This document shows, piece by piece, positions 54,198 to 63,295 of a DNA stretch of 64,000 nt. The position numbers and the translations under genes were made by a program. The DNA comes from Streptomyces coelicoflavus (GTDB lineage: Bacteria > Actinomycetota > Actinomycetes > Streptomycetales > Streptomycetaceae), in NCBI RefSeq assembly GCF_003112555.1, contig NZ_BEWB01000011.1:287851-351850 (forward strand). The letters run 5' to 3'. How positions within the stretch are numbered: the first letter of the stretch is position 1; every line of letters starts with the position of its first letter. The notes below the pieces were generated by a model. That model saw only the letters and a list, made by a program, of their open reading frames with translations, made no database searches and had not been told where the DNA came from.

Positions 54198-54506
54198 ATG
54201 CTCTTTGCGGCCGACGAGGGAGACATCAACACCATCATCGGGGGGATCGCTCCGGACTGGGGCCCCTTCGGTGCGCTGGGGACCGAGGCGAAGACGATGG
54301 TCCAGGTCGTCATGGCCGTCGCCATTCTGCTCTGCCTCGGCATCGCCATCTGGGGCGCCGCCAAGCAGCGCATCGGTGCCACCGCACTGCGGGACACCTT
54401 CAGCGCGGAGCAGGGCAAGGGTCTGATCATCGCGGGGCTGACGGGCGTGTTCATCATCGGCTCACTCGGCACGCTCTTCACCATCGTGTACGGGATGGCC
54501 GTATAA
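54198..54506 (+). CDS. VirB2/TrbC-like small membrane protein of the T4SS-like cluster
   Basis: A 102-aa protein with two hydrophobic helices (MVQVVMAVAILLCLGIAIWG and GLIIAGLTGVFIIGSLGTLF) separated by a charged loop (AKQRIGATALRDTFSAEQGKG). This two-helix layout is that of VirB2/TrbC pilins and of ICE channel subunits. It is first in the cluster, as VirB2-like genes often are. ATG 54198; GTG 54189 is an alternative. Confidence 0.7.
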   Translation: MLFAADEGDINTIIGGIAPDWGPFGALGTEAKTMVQVVMAVAILLCLGIAIWGAAKQRIGATALRDTFSAEQGKGLIIAGLTGVFIIGSLGTLFTIVYGMAV

Positions 54507-54672
54507 CCCGGCACTCATCCGTCCCTCCCCCTCCATCCCACCCGCCCGTCGTGCCAACCGGCTGAGGTTGCGTTTCCCTGATGTCGAGTCATAACACCGC
54601 GCCCGAGCGGGACCCAGCACGGCTACCGTCGTACGTACACGGCCGACCCGACGTCGAGGGGGCGTACGCGGC

Positions 54673-55473
54673 ATGAGTCTCGGAGACGATCACCACTCGT
54701 CCGGCGATTACGGCGGCACCGGCGGGACACGGCTCCGGCTCCCGGAGGAGGACGGCGGCCCCCGACGCGGCGGCCCCTCCTCCTCCCGGAGCCTGGTCAC
54801 CGTGGTCGGCGTCGTCGTCCTGCTCATCGCGGCGATCGCCTTCGCGAACCGTGGAGGCGACGGTTCCGCATCCGCGGAGGGCGGCGACGGCGACAAGCCG
54901 AAGACCTCGGCGACGGCACCCACGGGCACGCGCCCGGTCCAGTCGGGCTTCGCCCACGACGAGCAGGGGGCGCAGAGCGCGGCGGCGAACTACGCGGTGG
55001 CGTTGGGCTCCGACGGGATGTTCGACAAGGCCAGACGGCACGAGATCGTGCAGGCCCTCGCCGATCCTGGCTGGGTCGATCGCCTCCAGTCAGGTTTCGA
55101 CGCCGACTACTCGGAAGCCTTCCTCAAGAAGATCGGTCTCGACAAGAACGGCAAGGCTCCTGCGGGTGTCACCTTCGTCAACCGGACACTGCCGGCAGGC
55201 ACGAAGGTGACAGCGTTCAGCAGCAGCGCCGCCACCGTCGATGTCTGGTGCAACGGGCTCTTCGGGCTCACCGGTGAGAAGACGACCAATCCGGTGACGA
55301 ACAGCTGGTTCACGGTGACGATGAAACTGAGCTGGGGCGGCAGCGACTGGAAGGTCACAGAGACCAGCCAGAAGAACGGGCCGACCCCGGTACCCGGGGA
55401 CAACCCTGTTTCTGGTGCCGACGAAATGAGCAAGGCGGTCCAGGAGTTCGGAGGCTTTACCTATGCTCGGTAG
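54673..55473 (+). CDS. VirB8/TcpC-like bitopic membrane protein
   Basis: A 266-aa protein: basic N-terminus, one transmembrane helix (LVTVVGVVVLLIAAIAFA, residues about 41-58), then an extracytoplasmic domain with a fold resembling VirB8/TcpC assembly factors (AANYAVALGSDGMFDKARRH, WFTVTMKLSWGGSDWKVTET). Placement between the pilin-like and VirB6-like genes supports the role, but similarity is weak. Overlaps the next gene by 11 bp. Confidence 0.65.
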   Translation: MSLGDDHHSSGDYGGTGGTRLRLPEEDGGPRRGGPSSSRSLVTVVGVVVLLIAAIAFANRGGDGSASAEGGDGDKPKTSATAPTGTRPVQSGFAHDEQGAQSAAANYAVALGSDGMFDKARRHEIVQALADPGWVDRLQSGFDADYSEAFLKKIGLDKNGKAPAGVTFVNRTLPAGTKVTAFSSSAATVDVWCNGLFGLTGEKTTNPVTNSWFTVTMKLSWGGSDWKVTETSQKNGPTPVPGDNPVSGADEMSKAVQEFGGFTYAR

Positions 55474-56794
55474 CCAGCACCGCGCGCTCAAAGTCACCGC
55501 CCTGGTGGCCGCTGCTCAGGCAGCCGCCATCCTGTTCTCAACCCGCGCCTTCGCCGAGCCCAGCCCGACGCCGACGAAGGACGACCCCTGCTCGCTCATC
55601 GCGGGCCCGGCCAAGAAGTACTGCGAACGAGGCGAAGGCGCGGCCCAGCGCAGCCCTGGGACCTCCGACACCCTCCCCGACTCCCTCGACCCCCTCTCCT
55701 CCCTCGCCAAGGGCTGTGCCGACGCGGCCGCCTGGACCGTCGACACGCTCAGCAAGGCCGTGCAGAACACCGCCGACGTCGACTTCACCAACGGCACGTT
55801 CCTCAAGCAGTACGGCATCGTCTTCGCCGCGTCGACGATCCTCACCCTGGTCCTCTGGCTGCTGGCGGTGGCCAAGCGTGCCGTGCGCGGAGTCCCCCTC
55901 ACCACCGCGCTCTCCGAGGCCGTCGGGTTCCTCTGGCTCACCGTGCTGGCGTCGGCCTTCACGCCGTTGATCCTGTACACGATCGTGTCGGCCACCGACG
56001 CCGTCACCGACGTCCTGGCCAAGGGGACCGGCGACCAGACCGACACCTTCTTCGGCACGTTCAGTCAGGCGCTGAAACAGGGCAACGACATCGGCGGCGG
56101 CCCGATCATGCTGATCCTGGTGTCGTTCGTGTCGATCATCGCGGCCGGCGTCCTCTACCTGGAGCTGTACCTGCGCGCCGTCCTGCTCTACGTCGGCGCC
56201 CTGCTCGGCGTCGTCGTCTACGCCGGCCTGGTCGACAAGAACCTGTGGGGCCACGTCCGCCGCTGGGCGGGCATCATGATCGCCGTGATCATGGTGAAGC
56301 CCGTGATCGTCATCGTGCTCGGCCTCGCCGGCGCGCTGACCACGGAGGAGGGCCCCGACTCCGTCGCCGCGATCGTGTCCGGCCTCGCCATCATCCTGCT
56401 CGCGATCTTCGCCTCCGCGATGATCTACCGGTTCGTCCCCGGCTTCGGCGACGAGATCGCCAACGGCCGCAACAACCGCATCATGCAGGGCGCCGAGGGC
56501 AAGGCGGCCGCAGTGATCAGCTCCCCGGCGAACCTGGTCGCACAGGGCATCAGAACCCACAGCGGCCGCGGCGGCGGTGACGGCGGACAGTCCTCGTCCT
56601 CCGCGGCCGCCCGCCCCTCGAACCCCGCCTCCGGCGGAGTCGCCGCGCACAGTTCGCGCCCCTCGAACGGCGGCGGCGGAAATGTCCCCTCCGCCGCACC
56701 CGCACCGCGCTCCGGCAACCCGGTGAACACACCGCACGCAAGCAACAACCGCAACACTCGCAACAGCCAGAACACAGGAGGTGACGGGCGTTGA
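55463..56794 (+). CDS. VirB6/TrbL-like polytopic membrane protein
   Basis: A 443-aa protein with a cleaved signal (AQAAAILFSTRAFA), an extracytoplasmic region with Cys residues (DDPCSLIAGPAKKYC) and about five or six helices (YGIVFAASTILTLVLWLLAV, LILVSFVSIIAAGVLYLELY, AAIVSGLAIILLAIFASAMI). The C-terminal 100 residues are Ser/Asn/Gly-rich and cytosolic. Overall this matches VirB6/TrbL inner-membrane channel proteins. Overlaps the next gene by four bases (TTGA). Confidence 0.75.
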   Translation: MLGSQHRALKVTALVAAAQAAAILFSTRAFAEPSPTPTKDDPCSLIAGPAKKYCERGEGAAQRSPGTSDTLPDSLDPLSSLAKGCADAAAWTVDTLSKAVQNTADVDFTNGTFLKQYGIVFAASTILTLVLWLLAVAKRAVRGVPLTTALSEAVGFLWLTVLASAFTPLILYTIVSATDAVTDVLAKGTGDQTDTFFGTFSQALKQGNDIGGGPIMLILVSFVSIIAAGVLYLELYLRAVLLYVGALLGVVVYAGLVDKNLWGHVRRWAGIMIAVIMVKPVIVIVLGLAGALTTEEGPDSVAAIVSGLAIILLAIFASAMIYRFVPGFGDEIANGRNNRIMQGAEGKAAAVISSPANLVAQGIRTHSGRGGGDGGQSSSSAAARPSNPASGGVAAHSSRPSNGGGGNVPSAAPAPRSGNPVNTPHASNNRNTRNSQNTGGDGR

Positions 56795-58350
56795 CGACCG
56801 AGTCCCACGTGTCCCATACGGTCACGCCCCGCCGTACGTATCTGATCGGCCGCGCCCGGCCGAACGCGATCGTCGGCCGCAACCGCGAGACCGGTGAGAT
56901 CGCGCTGATCGTCGCGGGCGCGTTCCTCGGCATGATGTGCGGGCTGCTCGTCCCCGTCCTGTCCCTGCGCATCGTGCTGCTCGTCGGCTTCCCGATGCTC
57001 GCGCTCGCGGCGGTCTACGTGCCGTACAACCACCGGACCTTCTACCGGTGGTTCGAGATCAACCGCAGCTACAAGCGCACCCTCCGCAGGGGCACCACCT
57101 ACCGTTCCGGCGCCATCGAGGCCGGTACCCGGATCGACGGCCGGGAGGTCGAGGTCGGCCCGCCGCCCGGCATCGGCCGCATCTCCTGGCTGGCCGCGCC
57201 CTTCGGACCGGACGAGATCGCCGTACTGCTGCACGCCGACCGCAAGACCGTGACGGCCGCCATCGAGATCGAGGGGCCCGGCGTCGGCCTGCGCGACTCC
57301 GAGGACCAGGAAGCCCTCGTCGACCGCTTCGGCACCCTGCTCAAGCACGTGGCCAACGGCGACGGCTTCGTCACCCGCATCCAGATGCTCGCCCGCACCC
57401 TCCCGGCCGACCCCGACGCGCACGCCAAGGACGTCAGCCAGCGCGGCGACGAGAAGTCACCGCCGTGGCTGCGGCAGTCGTACGACCAGCTCCAGTCGAT
57501 GGTGTCCACCAGCAGCGAGCAGCACCGCGCGTACCTGATCGCCTGCATGCACTACAACCGCGAGCTGGCCGCCGAAGCGCACACCATGGCCCGCGCCGCC
57601 CGCCCGCACACCGGTCGCAAGCTGGACCGGGACGCCGGGCTCGCGGTGGTCATGGCGCGCGAGCTGACCGACATCTGCTCCCGCCTCCAGGAAGCCGACA
57701 TCCGCGTCCGCCAGCCGCTGGGCCAGGGCCGGCTCGCCTCCCTCGTCCACGCCATGTACGACCCGGACCACCCGATCGACCACATCCAGGCGATGACCAA
57801 GCGCAACGCCTGGCCGGCCGAGCTGGACGCGATGGAGCCCACCTACCTCCAGGCCAAGACCCGCGAGTCCGCCACCCGCGCCCCCTGGTGCCACGCCACC
57901 GCCTGGATCAAGGAGTGGCCGATGACCCCGGTGGGCGTCAACTTCCTCGCGCCCCTCCTCGTCCACACCCCGGACGTGATCCGCACGGTCGCCGTCACGA
58001 TGGACCTCGAACCGACCGAGGTCGCCATCGAGCGGATGCTGACCGAGAAGACGAACGACGACGCCGAGGCGTCCCGCGCCGCCAAGATGAACCGGACCGT
58101 GGACCCCCGCGACATCGCCGCCCACGGCCGACTCGACCAGCGCGGCGAGGACCTCGCCAGCGGCGCGGCCGGCGTGAACCTGGTCGGCTACATCACCGTC
58201 TCCTCCCGCACCCCCGAGGCCCTGGCCCGCGACAAGCGGACGATAAGGGCGTCGGCCGGAAAGTCGTACCTGAAACTGGAGTGGTGCGACCGTGAGCACC
58301 ATCGCGCCTTCGTGAACACTCTTCCGTTCGCCACCGGCATCCGAAGGTAG
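56791..58350 (+). CDS. SCO6880-family protein, N-terminal half of a split VirB4
   Basis: A 519-aa protein with two N-terminal transmembrane helices (residues about 38-75, PrgI-like: ETGEIALIVAGAFLGMMCGL) and a VirB4/TraC N-domain-like region. No Walker A motif, so it is catalytically silent. The ATPase half is encoded by the next gene, 12 bp downstream. TTG start at 56791 overlaps the preceding gene. Confidence 0.8.
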   Translation: MTTESHVSHTVTPRRTYLIGRARPNAIVGRNRETGEIALIVAGAFLGMMCGLLVPVLSLRIVLLVGFPMLALAAVYVPYNHRTFYRWFEINRSYKRTLRRGTTYRSGAIEAGTRIDGREVEVGPPPGIGRISWLAAPFGPDEIAVLLHADRKTVTAAIEIEGPGVGLRDSEDQEALVDRFGTLLKHVANGDGFVTRIQMLARTLPADPDAHAKDVSQRGDEKSPPWLRQSYDQLQSMVSTSSEQHRAYLIACMHYNRELAAEAHTMARAARPHTGRKLDRDAGLAVVMARELTDICSRLQEADIRVRQPLGQGRLASLVHAMYDPDHPIDHIQAMTKRNAWPAELDAMEPTYLQAKTRESATRAPWCHATAWIKEWPMTPVGVNFLAPLLVHTPDVIRTVAVTMDLEPTEVAIERMLTEKTNDDAEASRAAKMNRTVDPRDIAAHGRLDQRGEDLASGAAGVNLVGYITVSSRTPEALARDKRTIRASAGKSYLKLEWCDREHHRAFVNTLPFATGIRR

Positions 58351-58362
58351 GGGCTGAGCCTG

Positions 58363-59778
58363 ATGCGGGACCCGCTGACCGTCCTCACCGACGCCTTCAC
58401 GTCCTTCCTGTTCGGGAAGGTGGAGACGACCCGCCTCCCCGTCCGCACGTCCACCGGCCAGGCCCAGGCGGTCTACCTGCCGACGGCCGCCCCCGGCCTC
58501 GGCGACTCCGGCGTGATCATCGGCCGCGAGGTCTACTCCGGCAAGGGCTACATCTACGACCCCTTCCAGCTGTACGGCCAGCAGCTCCCCGCCCCGCACT
58601 GGCTGGTGCTCGGGGAGTCCGGCAACGGCAAGTCGGCGCTCGAGAAGACGTACGTCCTGCGCCAGCTCCGCTTCCGCGACCGCCAGGTCGTCGTCCTGGA
58701 CGCCCAGGGCGAGGACGGCGTCGGCGAGTGGAACCTCATCGCCGAGGAACTGGGCATAACCCCCATCCGCCTCGACCCGATGGCCGCCCTGGACCACGGC
58801 ATCCGCCTCAACCCCCTCGACCCGGCGATCACGACGACGGGCCAGTTGGCGCTGCTCCGGACGATCATCGAGGTCGCGATGGGCCACGGCCTGGACGAAC
58901 GCTCCGGCTTCGCCCTCAAGGTCGCCCACGCCTACGTCAACGAGACCATCGTCGAACGCCAGCCGGTCCTCACCGACATCGTCGAGCGGCTCCGCCACCC
59001 CGAGCCGGAGTCCGCCGAGGCGATGAACGTCGCCATAGACGACGTACGGGCCTGGGGCCTGGACGTGGCACTCGTCCTGGACCGGCTCGTCGACGGTGAC
59101 CTGCGCGGCATGTTCGACGGCCCGACGACCGTCGGCATCGACCTCGACGCGCCCCTCATCGTCTTCGACCTGTCCCACATCGACCGCAACTCCATCGCGA
59201 TGCCCATCCTCATGGCCATCGTGGGCGTCTGGCTGGAGCACACCTGGATCCGCCCCGACCGGAAGAAGCGCATCTTCCTGGTCGAGGAGGCCTGGCACAT
59301 CATCAACAGCCCCTTCGTGGCGCAGCTGTTCCAGCGGCTGCTGAAGTTCGGGCGCCGGCTGGGCCTGTCGTTCGTGGCGGTGGTGCACCACCTGTCCGAC
59401 GTCGTCGACGGTGCGGCGGCCAGAGAGGCCGCGGCCATCCTCAAGATGGCGTCCACGCGCACCATCTACGCCCAGAAGGCCGACGAGGCACGTGCCACCG
59501 GACGCGTCCTCGGCCTGCCCCGCTGGGCGGTGGAGATCATCCCCTCCCTCACCCCCGGCATCGCGGTCTGGGACGTCAACGGCAACGTCCAGGTGGTCAA
59601 ACACCTGATCACCGAGACCGAACGCCCCCTGGTCTTCACCGACCGCGCGATGACCGAGTCCTCCGCCGACCACCTGACCGACGACGCCCTGCGCGCCGCC
59701 GAGCTGGAGGCGGAGGAGCGGGCGGCGGCGTTCATGGAGCAGCACATCGGCGACTCGTCGGAATCGACGGTGGCGTAG
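58363..59778 (+). CDS. VirB4-like ATPase, C-terminal half
   Basis: A 471-aa ATPase: Walker A VLGESGNGKSALEK near residue 85, Walker B RIFLVEEAWHII near residue 305, and conserved VirB4 elements KFGRRLGLSFVAVVHHLSDV and TRTIYAQKADEARATGRVLG. It drives substrate transfer in T4SS; here it needs the preceding protein as membrane anchor. ATG 58363. Confidence 0.93.
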   Translation: MRDPLTVLTDAFTSFLFGKVETTRLPVRTSTGQAQAVYLPTAAPGLGDSGVIIGREVYSGKGYIYDPFQLYGQQLPAPHWLVLGESGNGKSALEKTYVLRQLRFRDRQVVVLDAQGEDGVGEWNLIAEELGITPIRLDPMAALDHGIRLNPLDPAITTTGQLALLRTIIEVAMGHGLDERSGFALKVAHAYVNETIVERQPVLTDIVERLRHPEPESAEAMNVAIDDVRAWGLDVALVLDRLVDGDLRGMFDGPTTVGIDLDAPLIVFDLSHIDRNSIAMPILMAIVGVWLEHTWIRPDRKKRIFLVEEAWHIINSPFVAQLFQRLLKFGRRLGLSFVAVVHHLSDVVDGAAAREAAAILKMASTRTIYAQKADEARATGRVLGLPRWAVEIIPSLTPGIAVWDVNGNVQVVKHLITETERPLVFTDRAMTESSADHLTDDALRAAELEAEERAAAFMEQHIGDSSESTVA

Positions 59779-59841
59779 GGCCAGTGGGCCAATAGGCCAG
59801 CAGGACAGCGGGACTGCGGGACGAGGAGAGGTACCGGACGC

Positions 59842-61335
59842 ATGAGACCGGACGACCGCCGCGATCAGCGGCCGGCCCAGGGCGGCATCCCCGACGGCCT
59901 GCTGATCGGCGTACTGGCCTTCATCCTCGGCATGACCCTGCTGGTGTGGACGGCGACCGGCCTGTCCGGCCTGTTCGCCCACGGCTCCTGGCCCGACGGC
60001 GTCGGCTTCACCGGCACCCCGCAGGCCATGCGCCACCTGATCGCCGATCCCCACGACATTCCCGGCGCCTGGCCGGACGCCCCCGAGACGGCACTCTCCG
60101 GGTACGGGCTCTTCTGGGGGCTGTTCATCGGGCAGCTGATGGTGCTGGTGGTGCTCACGGTGTTCGTGATGGGCACGGTGGCACGGTGGCGCGCGGTACG
60201 ACAACGACGGCGCGAGGAACCGGCCCCCGCACCGGCGTCGGCACCGCCACCGGCACCGGCACCGGTGGCGCAGGAGACTCCGGTCCAGGAACCCCCGCGA
60301 CACGAGGTGCCCACCCCCAGGGCGCCGCAACAGGAGCCGGCCCCGGAAACCGACTCCTCAGCCTCTGCGGCCAACGGCAAACGGGGGGGCGGCTGGGAGA
60401 CACACCGTGCCGAAGGCGCGGTGCACTACGGCCCCAGGGAAAGCCGCCACGAAACCGCAACCGGCGCCCTGCGGGACGCGGAGGGCGCCGCCCTCGTCGT
60501 CACCTCCGACCCCGCCCTCTGGTCGGAGACCAAGGACGCCCGGGCCAAACTCGGCCCCACCCACCTCTACGACCCGAACCACCTCTGCGACACCCCCGCC
60601 CGCTTCCACTGGTCCCCCACCGCGGGTTGCGAGGACAAGCAGACGGCCACCGCCAGAGCCGCCGCCCTCCTCGCACCGGTCCGCCCCACCGCCCGCCTCG
60701 ACCAGGCGGTGGCCGACACGGCCGAACTCCTGCTGCGCAGCTACCTGCACGCCGCCGCCATCGACGGCCGCACCGTCCGCCACGTCCACCGCTGGTCCCA
60801 GGGCCTCCAGGTACAGGACGCCGTCCGCGTCCTGCGCACCCACCCCAAGGCCGCCCCCGGTTCCGCCGGCGAACTCGAGGGGTCCCTCACCGCGCATCCC
60901 GAACGCCGGGACATGGCACAGCAGCTGACCGCCCGGGCCCTGGCCGCCCTCTCCACGGTCAATATCCGTGAGGCCTGCACTCCCCACCGAAGTGATGCCC
61001 TCGCCTTGGATTCCTTCGTCCACGAACAGGGAACCCTTTACGTGGTGGGGGAATCGATCGAGGACCCCCGCACGAGCGCGGGCGCGATGCCGCTGCTGAC
61101 GGCGCTCGTCTCCAGCGTGGTCGAGCGCGGCCGGCGCATGGCCGAACGGTCATCCTCCGGTCGCCTCGACCCACCAATGACGCTCGTCCTGGACGACGTC
61201 GCCGCCGTGGCCCCGCTCCCCCAGCTCCCGGAGCTGCTGGCCGGCGGCACGGACCTGGGCATGCCGACCCTGGCCCTGCTCCGCTCCCGCGAACAGGGCC
61301 GGGCCCGCTGGCCCCACGACGAACTGCCGGTGTAG
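59842..61335 (+). CDS. TraG/VirD4-like coupling protein lacking Walker A
   Basis: A 497-aa protein with two N-terminal helices (LLIGVLAFILGMTLLVWTAT and GLFIGQLMVLVVLTVFVMGT), a proline/glutamate linker (APAPASAPPPAPAPV), then a domain resembling VirD4/TraG. Typical coupling-protein segments follow in order: GAALVVTSDPALWSETKDAR, LYDPNHLCDTPARFHWSP and the Walker B-like MTLVLDDVAAVAPLPQLP. The Walker A (GxxxxGKT) that should precede the first is not found. Either a pseudo-ATPase or highly divergent. Last gene of the T4SS-like cluster, 63 bp after the ATPase. Confidence 0.75.
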   Translation: MRPDDRRDQRPAQGGIPDGLLIGVLAFILGMTLLVWTATGLSGLFAHGSWPDGVGFTGTPQAMRHLIADPHDIPGAWPDAPETALSGYGLFWGLFIGQLMVLVVLTVFVMGTVARWRAVRQRRREEPAPAPASAPPPAPAPVAQETPVQEPPRHEVPTPRAPQQEPAPETDSSASAANGKRGGGWETHRAEGAVHYGPRESRHETATGALRDAEGAALVVTSDPALWSETKDARAKLGPTHLYDPNHLCDTPARFHWSPTAGCEDKQTATARAAALLAPVRPTARLDQAVADTAELLLRSYLHAAAIDGRTVRHVHRWSQGLQVQDAVRVLRTHPKAAPGSAGELEGSLTAHPERRDMAQQLTARALAALSTVNIREACTPHRSDALALDSFVHEQGTLYVVGESIEDPRTSAGAMPLLTALVSSVVERGRRMAERSSSGRLDPPMTLVLDDVAAVAPLPQLPELLAGGTDLGMPTLALLRSREQGRARWPHDELPV

Positions 61336-61356
61336 CGGCGCCGAAAGGCGTCGCCG

Positions 61357-61917
61357 TCAGCGCTCGAGGACGTACTCCAACTCGTGGTCCCCGGGCCCGC
61401 CCTCCAGCGGCACCGTCCGCCCGCTCGGCGCGAACCCGGCCTTGCGGTACGCGCCCTGCGCCCGCCCGTTGTCCGGATGGACGATGAGCCGCATCCGCTC
61501 CAGGCCGTCCGACCACGCCCACTCGGCACCGGCGTCGAACAGCGCCTTGGTCAGCCCGGTCCCCCGCCACTCGGCCCGTACGAACACCCCGACGACGTGC
61601 CCCTGCCGCCGCTCCACCGGAAACCCGGCCCAGTCCGTCGCCCCGGCCTCCTCCACGACCACCGTCAGCGTGCCGAGCCACAGCCCACCGGGCCCCTCGG
61701 CCACGATCTGCCGCGCCCCGGGCGCCCCCTCGGCACCCCAGGCCGCCCGCTCCTGCCAGTAGGCGTCGGTCCGCGCCGCCGCGTCCTCGTACGTCTCCAG
61801 ATACGCGAGATCCGCGACCGGGTCCCGCAGCGCGCGCAGCCGCAGCTCCTTCACCGCGGGCCACTCGTCGGCGCGTATGGGGCGGATCACGTAGTCACCG
61901 GGGACCGAGGCAGTCAT
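61357..61917 (-). CDS. GNAT family N-acetyltransferase
   Basis: A 186-aa acetyltransferase. Acetyl-CoA motif A appears as VGVFVRAEWRGTGLTKALFD and motif B as LIVHPDNGRAQGAYRKAGFA. Convergent with the T4SS-like cluster and divergent from the sensor kinase. ATG 61917 or GTG 61926. Substrate unknown. Confidence 0.88.
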   Translation of the reverse strand: MTASVPGDYVIRPIRADEWPAVKELRLRALRDPVADLAYLETYEDAAARTDAYWQERAAWGAEGAPGARQIVAEGPGGLWLGTLTVVVEEAGATDWAGFPVERRQGHVVGVFVRAEWRGTGLTKALFDAGAEWAWSDGLERMRLIVHPDNGRAQGAYRKAGFAPSGRTVPLEGGPGDHELEYVLER

Positions 61918-62011
61918 GCCGGCCACCGTAATACCCGGGTACTACGCCTCTCACCTCATATACGGCCGCCGGGACGACGCCTCCCGCCCCCGTATCCCCG
62001 ACCATGGTCGG

Positions 62012-63295
62012 ATGGACCACGTGGACGCCGCCCGGCCCGCGCCGGAGGACCGAGTCGCCGAACCCCTCACCGAGTACATCCAGCGCTTCACCCGGCGAGT
62101 CCGAGACTTCGACCGGCGCCGTCCACTCGTGTGGGACCTGCACCTGACCGGGTTCTGGCTGACGGCCGCCCTCATCGACCTCAGCGCCTACCTCAACGGC
62201 GGCCGGCGCTACGTCGCCCACAACCTGGACGTGCCCAGCGGGCTGCTGCTCGCCCTGAGCCTGGGCTTCACGGTTCCGCTCCTGTGGCGCCGCTCCCACC
62301 CGGCCGCGGTGCTGCTCACCATGACCCCGGTCGCCCTCCTCAACGCCTGGAGCGGCGCCATCCTCCAGGCCGCCATGCTCCAGCTGCTCGTCGTCTTCCA
62401 CATCGCCCTGCGCCTGTCCCTGCGCACCCTCTCCTGGGCCGCCCTCCTCGTCCTCACCCCGGTTGCCGTCTCGGCCATCCGTTACGGCGACCAGCCCACC
62501 TGGGAGCAGCAGATCGGGGCGCAGCTGATGTCCGTCGCGGTGGCGGCGCTCATCGGCATCACGGTCCGCACCCGCCGCGACCACACCGAGGTCCTCGAGG
62601 ACCGTGCCCGCCGCCTGGAAACCGAACGCGACCAGCAGGTACGGCTCGCCGCCGCCGCCGAACGCGCCCGCATCGCCAGGGAGATGCACGACATCATCGG
62701 CCACAACCTCTCCGTCATCACCGGCCTGGCCGACGGCGGCCGGTACGCCGCCGCCAAGTCCCCCGACCGCGCCGCCCAGGCCCTCGACGCCATCGGCACC
62801 ACCAGCCGACAGGCCCTGGGCGAGCTCCGCCGCCTCCTGGACGTCCTGCGCGACGACGCCCAGGACGGCGCGGCACCCGACCTGGCCCCACAGCCGGCCC
62901 TCACCGACCTCGACCGTCTCCTCGACGGCGTCCGCCGGGCCGGCCTGCCCGTCCACAAGACCGTCAAGGGCGAGCCCGCCCTCCCCGAGGGCCGCCAGCT
63001 CACCCTCTACCGCGTCATCCAGGAAGCTCTCACCAACACCCTCAAGCACGCCGGCCCCGACGCGACCGCCCACATCGACCTCTCCTACGGGACGGACGGC
63101 GCCGCCACCCTCACCGTCACCGACACGGGCCGGACGGCCCCGCCGCAGACCCCCGCCCCGTCGAGCGGCCGCGGCCTGCCGGGGATGCGCGAGCGAACAT
63201 CCCTGTACGGGGGCACACTTGAGGCCGGTCCACGTCCCGCACCCGAGCGGGGCTGGCGCGTCCACCTTCACCTACCGGAGGAATCCCCGCAGTGA
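62012..63295 (+). CDS. NarL-type sensor histidine kinase
   Basis: A 427-aa kinase with about five transmembrane helices (LTGFWLTAALIDLSAYLNGG, LLALSLGFTVPLLW, LLVVFHIALRLSL, AQLMSVAVAALIGITV). Phospho-acceptor box EMHDIIGHNLSVITGL (HisKA_3) and ATPase N-box VIQEALTNTLKHAGP. Start ATG 62012 is the best fit of a long frame, though the ribosome-binding site is weak. Translationally coupled to the next gene. Confidence 0.9.
   Translation: MDHVDAARPAPEDRVAEPLTEYIQRFTRRVRDFDRRRPLVWDLHLTGFWLTAALIDLSAYLNGGRRYVAHNLDVPSGLLLALSLGFTVPLLWRRSHPAAVLLTMTPVALLNAWSGAILQAAMLQLLVVFHIALRLSLRTLSWAALLVLTPVAVSAIRYGDQPTWEQQIGAQLMSVAVAALIGITVRTRRDHTEVLEDRARRLETERDQQVRLAAAAERARIAREMHDIIGHNLSVITGLADGGRYAAAKSPDRAAQALDAIGTTSRQALGELRRLLDVLRDDAQDGAAPDLAPQPALTDLDRLLDGVRRAGLPVHKTVKGEPALPEGRQLTLYRVIQEALTNTLKHAGPDATAHIDLSYGTDGAATLTVTDTGRTAPPQTPAPSSGRGLPGMRERTSLYGGTLEAGPRPAPERGWRVHLHLPEESPQ

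Noticed and set aside
57457..60330. Very long - strand open frame (957 codons) opposite the T4SS-like genes
   Set aside because: Antisense to SCO6880-like and VirB4-like genes; it arises from high GC, with no start context or recognisable domain.
54673..61335. Integrative conjugative element
   Set aside because: No relaxase, integrase, att repeats or composition shift; flanks are core genes.
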